The notes below the pieces were generated by a model that was not told the DNA's origin, did not search any database, and saw only the letters and a list, made by a program, of their open reading frames with translations. This document shows positions 1 to 6,467 of a stretch of 9,243 nucleotides of DNA, piece by piece. The translations under genes and the position numbers were made by a program. The stretch is taken from the NCBI GenBank assembly GCA_027016055.1, contig JALWBF010000106.1:1-9243 (forward strand), read 5' to 3'. How positions within the stretch are numbered: the stretch's first letter is position 1; every line of letters starts with the position of its first letter. Origin of the DNA: Archaeoglobaceae archaeon (GTDB lineage: Archaea > Halobacteriota > Archaeoglobi > Archaeoglobales > Archaeoglobaceae).

Positions 1-556
1 TGAATTTGCCGCTGAGCAGTTGGATAAGATTCCGAAGGATATCAAGATAATACTTTCGGTGGGAAACCACGATGCGATAAGACAGGCGGAACCTCAGCCA
101 GCCCTGCCAAAGGAGTATCGCGATCTCTTCTCTAACAACGTTATACACGTCGGAAATCCGGCTTATGTGGAGATAGACGGTTTGAAGGTTCTCATCTATC
201 ACGGCAGAAGCTTGGATGATGTAATTACCAAAATCCCGAGGCTGAGCTACGAGAGACCTCATGAAGCCATGATCGAACTTCTGAAGAGAAGGCATCTATC
301 GCCGAGATACGGTGAAAGATCTCCGATAGCTCCGGAAAAGGAGGATTGGCTTGTAATAGATGAGGTTCCCGACATCTTGCACTGCGGGCACGTTCACACT
401 TACAGCGTCGGAGTTTACAGGGGAGTATTTCTCATAAATTCGAGCACATGGCAGTCTCAAACTGAGTTCCAGAGGAAGGTCAATTTAAATCCGATGCCGG
501 GAAATGTGGCAGTCTACTACAACGGAGATATTGCGAGGTTGAGATTTTATAACTAA
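1..556 (+). CDS. polB: DNA polymerase D small subunit (DP1), C-terminal part, 5' end outside window
   Basis: This is the C-terminal ~184 residues of the small subunit of the archaeal family D replicative polymerase. In the family this subunit supplies the Mre11-like 3'-5' proofreading nuclease and binds the large subunit DP2. The frame is open from base 2 with no stop, so the gene starts before the window; the TTG at base 20 is an internal Leu codon. Visible calcineurin-type phosphoesterase motifs are GNHD (bases 62-73), the YHG motif after the GLKVLI strand, and CGHVHT near bases 382-399. The phrase RQAEPQPALPKE after GNHD is typical of archaeal DP1. The N-terminal OB fold and the first metal motifs lie outside the window. 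No partner gene is visible nearby. The symbol polB is the usual archaeal name for this subunit; it is not family B polymerase. The family call is very secure. Confidence 0.95.
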   Translation, partial: EFAAEQLDKIPKDIKIILSVGNHDAIRQAEPQPALPKEYRDLFSNNVIHVGNPAYVEIDGLKVLIYHGRSLDDVITKIPRLSYERPHEAMIELLKRRHLSPRYGERSPIAPEKEDWLVIDEVPDILHCGHVHTYSVGVYRGVFLINSSTWQSQTEFQRKVNLNPMPGNVAVYYNGDIARLRFYN

Positions 557-916
557 AAATTCAAAAGCGCACTAGTATTTTGTTAACACTGTATGACCAC
601 GGAAGTTTTTTATAAAATATAAGTGCATAAAATTTAGCCCCTCTCGAACCAAAGACATCTGTTTCAATTTACACCATTTATGTGTTATGGTTAGGTAAGA
701 TAAGGATGAGATCATGAAGCTCGATGCGCTGGAAGTCGAATTACTATGTGCTTAGCCGTGAGCTTAACGCTCAGCAAAATATAGCTGACGATCTTGCCTC
801 TCTCCTTATAAATAACCGTCAAAACCGACGAAAGTCAAAATGGGTTTATAATGCCAAAAGAGGAAGCAAAACTTCTCCTAAACCCAATAAAGAAGGAGCT
901 ATTACCATATAAACAA
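557..916. other. Gene-poor stretch after DP1, no recognised gene
   Basis: Downstream of the DP1 stop the sequence is AT-rich. A TATA-like TTTTATAAAATAT (about 608-620) could act as a promoter or, with its T run, as a weak terminator for DP1. A 62-codon ORF (724-912, +) has no recognisable family, no Shine-Dalgarno that I can see, and overlaps short plausible-looking peptides in other frames. I do not call it a gene. Given the decayed transposase that follows on the other strand, this may be the outer part of the same dead element, but no terminal inverted repeat was found. Confidence 0.4.
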
Positions 917-1210
917 TTACAGGACTAAAACAGCTACGCATTCGCATACTTTTTCGGGGGTTCGCCATGGCGAGATATAGTGGAATGGGATAAAACTCTC
1001 TAACCAACTTTGAACGGAATTAAAAGGACTTCCGAACGGGAAGACACCCAAAATCTCTTTGTCCTTTCCTTAAGCCTTAAGAAGATTTCTTCAGCGGTTT
1101 TCCCTTACTGAACGCCTATAGATACTGGTATCCCCTATTTACGATTTCTTCTAGCCCGTTTTCACGTTATTTTTAAAACTTCCCTTGAGTTTGCATATTC
1201 TTAGTCCATC
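917..1210 (-). pseudogene. Decayed DDE transposase, C-terminal remnant with frameshifts and stops
   Basis: On the minus strand several frames must be joined to read a protein that looks like the end of a DDE transposase. Starting near 1210 there is DGLRI; then, in another frame (1095-1051), AEEIFLRLKERTKRF, the usual Arg/Lys-rich helix after the catalytic Glu region; then, after a one-base shift near 1050, FPFGSPFNSVQSWLESFIPFH (split: FPFGSPF at 1042-1022, then VQSWLESF), ending at a stop at 917-919. The Glu in AEE may be the catalytic Glu. At least one frameshift and several in-frame stops lie between DGLRI and AEE, so the gene is dead. The family within the DDE group is uncertain, and neither the N-terminal half nor the element ends were identified. 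The similarity is judged from memory of transposase C-termini and not from a search. Confidence 0.5.
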
Positions 1211-1247
1211 CTGTTACTCCTGACGGAGCCTTAATTTCTGACCAGCG

Positions 1248-1312
1248 CGAAAATGTTATATACTGAAATACCAATAATGCTTATCGGCGGGACGTCCCGC
1301 TAACCGATGAGC
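1248..1312 (+). promoter_or_regulatory. TATA box followed by a strong hairpin: small RNA start or operator
   Basis: A purine-rich BRE-like GCGAAAATG precedes TTATATAC (1256-1263), a good archaeal TATA box. Starting 16 bases later, GCTTATCGG (1279-1287) pairs perfectly (one G-T) with CCGATGAGC (1304-1312). Inside it CGGG (1288-1291) pairs with CCCG (1296-1299) around the loop ACGT, leaving a CTAA bulge (1300-1303). The expected transcription start, about 26-27 bases past the TATA centre, falls near 1285, inside the 5' arm. The palindrome could therefore be a DNA operator over the start site, or the 5' hairpin of a leader or small RNA. The next plausible coding start is the microprotein at 1496, which would give a leader of about 210 bases. 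Confidence 0.45.
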
Positions 1313-1495
1313 ACCTGGGACACCCCCAAATCTATTATGCCATTCCATTTTATAGAGAACAGCTTAAGTTTTTAAGAAATCTCCAATATGCATATTCACA
1401 CTTACTTAGCTTATCCTCTTTTTGCCAAATGAATGTTTACTTAAGTTTATCTTTGTAAGTTTATGGCTCGATAGCTTACGGGGGTGAAGATAGCA

Positions 1496-1573
1496 ATGAT
1501 ATCTGCAACATATGTGGCTTACGCATTGCTTAGCCTTCTTCTTATGTTCTTGCTCTTTCTGTTAATGGGCTAG
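1496..1573 (+). CDS. Putative 25-residue single-pass membrane microprotein
   Basis: An ATG lies 8 bases after GGGGGTGA (1480-1487), a strong match to the archaeal anti-Shine-Dalgarno. The product starts MISATYVAYA, continues with an almost pure Leu/Met/Phe run, and ends LLMG; nearly all of it would be one transmembrane helix. An in-frame GTG at 1484 would add four residues (MKIA), but it sits inside the ribosome site, so ATG is preferred. A T-rich terminator follows directly. TATA-like AAGTTTATC (about 1443-1451) lies upstream. No known family is recognised. It is too short for coding statistics, so the ribosome site, the hydrophobic composition and the terminator are the whole case. Confidence 0.45.
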   Translation: MISATYVAYALLSLLLMFLLFLLMG

Positions 1574-1584
1574 TTCTCTCTGGA

Positions 1585-1600
1585 TTTTTTATCTTTTCTT
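1585..1600 (+). terminator. T-rich terminator after the microprotein
   Basis: The tract TTTTTTATCTTTTCTT begins 11 bases after the stop codon of the putative microprotein. Oligo-T stretches without a required hairpin are the usual intrinsic terminators in Archaea. Its placement supports a short transcription unit ending here. Confidence 0.45.
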
Positions 1601-1612
1601 GGAGTGTTCGTC

Positions 1613-1702
1613 GTGAATTCGCCTTGTAAATATCTAATCTTACAGAATGTCGCTAAGAAAGCTCTTTTCACGGGGGATGAAAGGGGGGCGTTAGTCTTAT
1701 AA
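1613..1702 (+). CDS. Possible 29-residue ORF, low support
   Basis: A GTG start follows TTGGAG (1599-1604) at a reasonable distance, and the frame is open to a TAA at 1700-1702. The peptide begins VNSPCKYLILQN and has a protein-like mix of residues. The upstream in-frame GTG at 1604 is an alternative start. No family is recognised, and it lies right after the T-rich terminator, so it would need its own promoter, which I do not see. It may be a chance ORF or a remnant. Confidence 0.15.
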   Translation: MNSPCKYLILQNVAKKALFTGDERGALVL

Positions 1703-1734
1703 AAGATCGAAATTCAAATCTCAGCTTTAAAACT

Positions 1735-2418
1735 TTAAGATGGCTCAACCAAATCAGACGCCAATATCGAATCCAAAAACATCTTATAGAACTCCACGAA
1801 TCCCGCTCCGCTTCCGACTATGACTATCGTTTGTCCGTTTTTGAAGAATATGGCTACCGTCTTCCCATCCACAAGAATTAGTCCGTGCTTAGATTTAGTC
1901 TTAAACCGAACCCTGTAAAGTTCGGATGAAATTCCCTCCAATTCGTCAACGTTAACGGCACAGACCTTACTCTTAGCCTTACTCTGCCTTAAAGCCGATA
2001 TTATCTCTTCCGGAATAAAAGATGCCGCAACAACGATCTCTTTGGCGTTTACTGTGAGCTCAACTATCTTGTCTATCGCTATCTCTCCTCTGTAAATTTT
2101 TATTTCTTCAGTTTTTGCCTTCTCGATTGCCGGAAGTTCTTCCCTCAAATATCTAAGATTCTCTTCAACCTTCTTGGAAAATATCCTCATAAGATCTTCG
2201 GAATTCAGAGCTCTAAACTTCATCGGCTTACCATACGCCTCAACGAGCCCCTTGTTCATAAGAGACTTTATAACATCGTAAACAGAAGTCCTCGGAATCC
2301 CGCTGTATTCCGCAACCTCCTTAGCCGTAAGCTCTCCTTTCGCAATTAACGCAAGAAGAACCTTGGCTTCGTATTCCGAAAGACCAAAGGATCTAAGAGC
2401 TTCGATGATCTTCTCCAT
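1735..2418 (-). CDS. TrmB-family transcriptional regulator
   Basis: This 227-residue protein has the TrmB architecture. Residues 1-70 form the winged helix-turn-helix, with the typical opening LRSFGLSEYEAKVLLAL and the recognition-helix region GIPRTSVYDVIKSL. A short coiled linker with charged residues (about 72-105) follows, then a C-terminal domain beginning KIYRGEIAI, where effectors bind in the family. At 227 residues it is shorter than the maltose-type TrmB proteins (~340), so the sugar-binding module may be reduced and the ligand cannot be predicted. The ATG at 2418 lies about 27 bases from a TATA box in the divergent region, implying a leaderless or nearly leaderless mRNA. Its divergent position suggests that it controls itself and the secreted-protein/exporter operon next to it; that link is inferred. 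Confidence 0.88.
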   Translation of the reverse strand: MEKIIEALRSFGLSEYEAKVLLALIAKGELTAKEVAEYSGIPRTSVYDVIKSLMNKGLVEAYGKPMKFRALNSEDLMRIFSKKVEENLRYLREELPAIEKAKTEEIKIYRGEIAIDKIVELTVNAKEIVVAASFIPEEIISALRQSKAKSKVCAVNVDELEGISSELYRVRFKTKSKHGLILVDGKTVAIFFKNGQTIVIVGSGAGFVEFYKMFLDSILASDLVEPS

Positions 2419-2491
2419 TAATATGCAATAGCTCGTAAACTATTTATACATTTTTGTAGTTACAGCTACGACAAATTGGGAGGATGAAAAC
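2419..2491. promoter_or_regulatory. Divergent promoter region with shared TATA and short inverted repeats
   Basis: TATTTATACA (2441-2450) reads as a TATA box on both strands. On the minus strand it sits about 27 bases from the TrmB ATG; on the plus strand it gives a start near 2473. ATAG...CTAT (2428-2443) overlaps one side of it, and GTAG-TTACAG-CTAC (2456-2469) lies on the other side; their centres are 27 bases apart. These are candidate regulator sites, but the arms are only 4 bases. GGGAGGATGA (2478-2487) is a good Shine-Dalgarno for the GTG at 2492. Confidence 0.55.
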
Positions 2492-4285
2492 GTGAGGCTA
2501 AGGCTCGTTTTAGCCCTGGTCATCATGCTGATCGCTATGGGAAACGCTCGGGCGTTGTATATAAAAGAAAAACCGAGCGTAACTGTTGCTATAGCTGGAA
2601 CGAATCATTTAATAAGGGGAACAAATGTCATTACATTGATAGCATACAATCCAGCCAAGCAGGAGAGGATAATCTACGATAACGCCGAGCAGGCTCTGTT
2701 CTTTAAGGGACGAGAAACTTTGCTCTTCACAGCCTACAACGTTTCGTTTGATTTGGAGGGGAACAAGTATATCGAAGTTAAGACGCCAATTCAGAAAATT
2801 CCCGCAATGCCTCCGATGAAGCCCGTTCAGCTTAAGTTTATAGTTAAGGTTAAGGATTCCGCTAAGGCTGGAGAATACGAACTGAAACTTAAGGTTAAAT
2901 ACGATATAATACACGACGTTGACGTCAATTTCGGAGTTCAGCAGTTTGTCGTTCCTACCGTTTACAACATCTCAGGAAGCTACAGCCAATACGGAACAGT
3001 TTCGAGATACGAAATTTCGCAGTATCTGAACGAGCTTTACATCGATTTCACGCATAAGGAGCTTGAAATTCCCATTAAGGTTTACATCGACAAGGAAAAT
3101 GTTAGGCTCGAAGTTCTGAGCGTTAAAACCGAAAACTTCGAAGCAGAGGGAAAGGGGCTTGTGACTGTTAAAGTTAAAAACATCGGAGAAAAGACCGGAA
3201 GAAACGCATTCTTGGTTCTTATAACTCCGAAAGGCTTTTCCGTTAAGGTTAATCCTTCGGCTTCAACCGTTCCAACAACCATGATGCCGATCATGCCAAC
3301 TAAACAAATTCCGCCGACCATGATAGCTTCAACACCCGTAACTCCTGCAATGCAGTCTTTGCTAACATCGACGAACGCAATATTCGTCGGAGATCTGAAG
3401 CCGGGAAAGGTTGTGGAAGCGACCTTCCCCGTTAAGATCGATGTTAAGGATGGAGGAAACTATACATTCGAAATCAAAGCGGTCTATTTGGACGAATACG
3501 GAAACGTCGTAGAATCAAAGCCTGTTCCGTTCGGAGTTTACGTCTCACCTCCTCCGAAAATTGAAGTAACGAGCGTTGAGAGTAAAGTTTACGTTGGAAG
3601 CAGCGGAGACGTCGTCGTTAGGCTTAGGGTGGACAAACCGCTTAAGGAAGCGAGCGCAATTTTAAAGGTGAGCCCGCCACTTTCCACTCTTAGCTCGGAA
3701 TACTACTTAGGCAACGTTGAACCGAACAGAGATTATGAAGCCGTATTTAAAGTTGAAGCTCTGAAGGATGCGGTAGCAGTCGTTTATCCGGCCACTCTAA
3801 TAATCAAATACAAGTCTTTGAACGAGTGGACGGAGAGCGATCCGATAAGGATTGGAATTAAGGTAAACCCGAAGCTTAGATTCGAAATAATCGGAATTCC
3901 GAAGATAGCTCAGGGAGAGGAGAAGATAATTACCGTCAAGATCAAGAACTTGGGTAACTTCACGCTCAGAGAGGCTACCGCAAGATTAACCATCGTTGAT
4001 CCTTTCACATCGACGGACGACACAGCATACATCGGGACTCTTAAGCCGGGGGAGGCGAAGAACATAAGCTTCAAGATTAAGGTCAGCAAGGACGCAACTC
4101 CGAAGCTCTACGGACTTAACTTGGAGGTCAAATACAAGGATCCGGAAGGTGACTGGGCTATAAGCGAACCCACGAAGTTGGTTATCGAAGTAACTCCGGC
4201 AAAGCCGAACATAGCATTGCTCGGTGGCATTCTTGCCGTTATTCTTCTTACAGCAATAGGTTACGCTTTAAAGAGGAGGCGCTGA
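2492..4285 (+). CDS. Secreted, C-terminally anchored repeat protein (COG1361-like / CARDB-like)
   Basis: This 597-residue protein is predicted to sit on the outer face of the membrane. Residues 1-21 are a signal peptide (MRLR, then a hydrophobic run ending NARA). Residues 573-592 form a transmembrane helix followed by KRRR, giving an N-out anchored topology. Between them is an N-terminal beta domain (about 25-205) and three related beta-sandwich units (about 207-352, 357-458, 462-568). Each unit carries a turn like VGDLKPGK (299-306), LGNVEPNR (406-413) or IGTLKPGE (514-521), followed by an F-x-V/I-K-x-x strand and a strand ending in a Tyr/Asp-rich loop, as in CARDB/NEW3 domains. The first unit is interrupted by a Pro/Thr/Met-rich segment (about 258-289) that looks like a flexible linker. 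The GTG start is set by GGGAGGATGA just upstream. Only one base separates the stop from the exporter gene, so the two are very likely made together. Archaeal S-layer-associated proteins share this build; an accessory or adaptor role for the exporter is inferred. Confidence 0.8.
   Translation: MRLRLVLALVIMLIAMGNARALYIKEKPSVTVAIAGTNHLIRGTNVITLIAYNPAKQERIIYDNAEQALFFKGRETLLFTAYNVSFDLEGNKYIEVKTPIQKIPAMPPMKPVQLKFIVKVKDSAKAGEYELKLKVKYDIIHDVDVNFGVQQFVVPTVYNISGSYSQYGTVSRYEISQYLNELYIDFTHKELEIPIKVYIDKENVRLEVLSVKTENFEAEGKGLVTVKVKNIGEKTGRNAFLVLITPKGFSVKVNPSASTVPTTMMPIMPTKQIPPTMIASTPVTPAMQSLLTSTNAIFVGDLKPGKVVEATFPVKIDVKDGGNYTFEIKAVYLDEYGNVVESKPVPFGVYVSPPPKIEVTSVESKVYVGSSGDVVVRLRVDKPLKEASAILKVSPPLSTLSSEYYLGNVEPNRDYEAVFKVEALKDAVAVVYPATLIIKYKSLNEWTESDPIRIGIKVNPKLRFEIIGIPKIAQGEEKIITVKIKNLGNFTLREATARLTIVDPFTSTDDTAYIGTLKPGEAKNISFKIKVSKDATPKLYGLNLEVKYKDPEGDWAISEPTKLVIEVTPAKPNIALLGGILAVILLTAIGYALKRRR
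4273..4279 (+). promoter_or_regulatory. Shine-Dalgarno for the exporter GTG start
   Basis: GAGGAGG lies inside the last codons of the upstream gene, 7 bases before the GTG at 4287. It fixes that start and indicates translational coupling between the two genes. Confidence 0.75.
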
Positions 4286-4286
4286 G

Positions 4287-6467
4287 GTGATAGTCAGAAT
4301 AGTTCAGAGATATCCGTTCCTCATAATAGGATTAACGCTTTCTATCATAATTTTTTCCCTTTACTCCGCCCAGCACGTGGTTTACGAATACAAAATCGAC
4401 ACGTTCTTCAGCAAGAACGATGTAATATACTGCCAATACAAGCTGTTTACCAAGGACTTCAGAGTGGGTTCCGAGAACGTCTTCATATTCGTTAAGTGCG
4501 ACGATGTAACGAATAGGGAAGTTCTAAAATACATGCTCATGCTTGGGAACGAGCTTAAGCATCTTAAATACGTTGAAAATGTCGTTTCTCCGGCTTCTAT
4601 TTTGGTTTCGATATACGGTAAAATTCCAGAAAATCCCATAGTTATTCAGCAAACTTTGAACAGATACTGCAAGGATTTGATTCCAACCAATACGCTGGCT
4701 CTGATTTCGATCTCAATTTCCGCAACGGAATCGCAGCAGAGGAACGAACTGGCAAAGCAAATTGAAGAGGTCGTCAAATTTCTGCCAAAGCCTGCGGGAG
4801 TTTCTGTCTCGGTAACGGGATCACCGGTTGTCGGATATCAGATAATGAAGTCGATTCAGAAGAGCGTAAGGTTGACTACCACGGCTTCGGTCATTCTGAT
4901 GGTAGTCATTCTCTTCTTGGTCTTCAGCGGCGTCGTTAGGAGGAAGATCTTCGCCTTGGTTCCGCTTTTGATATCTGTATTCTCCGTAATATTCGTTTAC
5001 GGAGCGATGCCGATCTTGGGAATTCCGATGACCGAAGTTACGAACGGATTCATGCCGATTCTTATCGGTTTAGCTATCGAATACGCAGCCCAGCTTCAGA
5101 GCAGGTTTGAAGAGGAAAGGAAGGAAGGAAGGGGAATTGATGAGTCCATAGAAATCGCCATAAAAAGCACGGGCGTAGCCATTGCCTTAGCAATGCTAAC
5201 GACCGTTATCGGATTCCTTTCTATGCTCTTCTCCGGAGTTCCGGCTCTGGGCTGGTTCGGAATACTTTCCGCTTTGGGTTTGATCGTCGCATTCATTCTG
5301 ACCCTCACGTTCCTTCCGGCATTGCTCAAGATAACGGACAAGGATGTTAAGGTTGAAGTTTCGAGGAAGGAAGAAACTGGAATTCTCGAAAGATCGTTGG
5401 GGGTTCTTGCGAAGGTTACGGCTAAAAGGTATAGGACGATTCTAATTTTAACCGTTGTAATAATAATATTCGGCTTATACGGATACACCCAGATAAAGCT
5501 TGAGACCAATCCGAGGAACTACGTTCCCCAAGATCTTCCGGCCATAGTTTCGCTTAAAGAATTGGAAAGGCTCGTCGGCGGGCAGCATTATTACGTGGTA
5601 ATTTTGAACGTCGACAAAATCGATCTTGACGTGATAAAGAAGGCGGACGAACTTGGAAGATACATAGCCCAAAGGGAGAGCTACATCGATAACTACGAAT
5701 CGCTTGCGAAGGCAATAGTTCAATTCTACGGAAGAATGCCAGCAAATGATATCGAGCTTGAGATGGTTCTGAACAGATTGCCCTCATACATCAAAGATAA
5801 ATACATATCCGGGCATCAGATTGCGATCTATTTGGCAAGCCATGTGAAAACCTTCGATGAGGAGAAAAAGCTTTACTATTCGATTCAGAACGACGTCAGA
5901 TTCTTCGGCTGGAAGAACGGATTCTATGTTTCCGGCTACACTCCGCTTCTGATGGAGATGGGTAGGCTTATGCTGTTCGGGCAGAGCAAGATGACTATCG
6001 CAGCCTACATCCTCATAGTCGCGCTCATGTTCTTAGTTTACAGATCCATCACTAAAGCTATAGTTCCCTTGGTTTCCATAACAACCGTAATAGCGATTCT
6101 GAACGCATTCATGTTCGTATTCGGAATAAAGCAGACGATGCTCAGCACCACCATGAATTCGATGGTCTTGGGATTGGGCATCGATTTCTCGATTCACGTT
6201 TTGGAGAGGTATCTTGAGGAGAGAAGGAGCTTCGATCCGATGATGTCGGTAATTAGGACTGTTGAAAGAACTGGAAAGGCTATAGCTACGTCAGCTTTAA
6301 CCATGGCTGGAGGCTTCGGAGCTCTGCTACTTTCGCCTTTTCCGTTGATGCAGACCTTCGGAGTTCTGTCGTTGATCGCAATACTGTTCAGTCTACTTGC
6401 AAGTTTAACCGTAGTTCCAGCTTTCTTAATGATCTCTGAAAAGATTAGACCGATTCTCAGTTTTTGA
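4287..6467 (+). CDS. RND/MMPL-family exporter, archaeal HAE3 type
   Basis: This 726-residue integral membrane transporter has the RND duplication: helix 1 (about 9-29), a large outer domain (30-195), five helices (about 197-348), then the second half with helix 7 (382-402), an outer domain (403-565) and five helices (568-717). At 726 residues it matches the smaller archaeal HAE3/MMPL group rather than the >1000-residue AcrB type. The family exports hydrophobic or amphiphilic compounds using the proton gradient. The second-half relay motif is GLGIDFSIHV, with Asp633; the first half has GLAIEYAAQL, with Glu265 where Asp is usual. The cytoplasmic segments after these motifs (QSRFEEER and ERYLEERR) are paired, as expected for the repeat. 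The gene follows the secreted repeat protein with one base between them. Its end overlaps the convergent regulator gene by 11 bases. The substrate is unknown. Confidence 0.9.
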   Translation: MIVRIVQRYPFLIIGLTLSIIIFSLYSAQHVVYEYKIDTFFSKNDVIYCQYKLFTKDFRVGSENVFIFVKCDDVTNREVLKYMLMLGNELKHLKYVENVVSPASILVSIYGKIPENPIVIQQTLNRYCKDLIPTNTLALISISISATESQQRNELAKQIEEVVKFLPKPAGVSVSVTGSPVVGYQIMKSIQKSVRLTTTASVILMVVILFLVFSGVVRRKIFALVPLLISVFSVIFVYGAMPILGIPMTEVTNGFMPILIGLAIEYAAQLQSRFEEERKEGRGIDESIEIAIKSTGVAIALAMLTTVIGFLSMLFSGVPALGWFGILSALGLIVAFILTLTFLPALLKITDKDVKVEVSRKEETGILERSLGVLAKVTAKRYRTILILTVVIIIFGLYGYTQIKLETNPRNYVPQDLPAIVSLKELERLVGGQHYYVVILNVDKIDLDVIKKADELGRYIAQRESYIDNYESLAKAIVQFYGRMPANDIELEMVLNRLPSYIKDKYISGHQIAIYLASHVKTFDEEKKLYYSIQNDVRFFGWKNGFYVSGYTPLLMEMGRLMLFGQSKMTIAAYILIVALMFLVYRSITKAIVPLVSITTVIAILNAFMFVFGIKQTMLSTTMNSMVLGLGIDFSIHVLERYLEERRSFDPMMSVIRTVERTGKAIATSALTMAGGFGALLLSPFPLMQTFGVLSLIAILFSLLASLTVVPAFLMISEKIRPILSF

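Noticed and set aside
661..690. GTTTCAATTTACACC, which looks like the start of an archaeal CRISPR repeat
   Set aside because: Only one copy is seen; there is no second repeat at spacer distance and no cas gene.
724..912. 62-codon plus-strand ORF starting MRWKSNYY
   Set aside because: No ribosome site, no recognised family, odd composition, and it lies in a decayed region beside the minus-strand transposase remnant. It may be a chance ORF.
962..973. Perfect 12-base palindrome TCGCCATGGCGA
   Set aside because: It lies inside the transposase remnant's reading frame and has no promoter or partner site; a chance palindrome is likely.
1673..1694. GGGGGATGAAAGGGGGG read as a ribosome site with ATG start
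   Set aside because: The resulting frame ends after five codons; no peptide of interest.
5096..5787. Several minus-strand ORFs of 77-137 codons within the exporter gene
   Set aside because: The plus strand has a clear full-length RND protein; these are antisense shadows.
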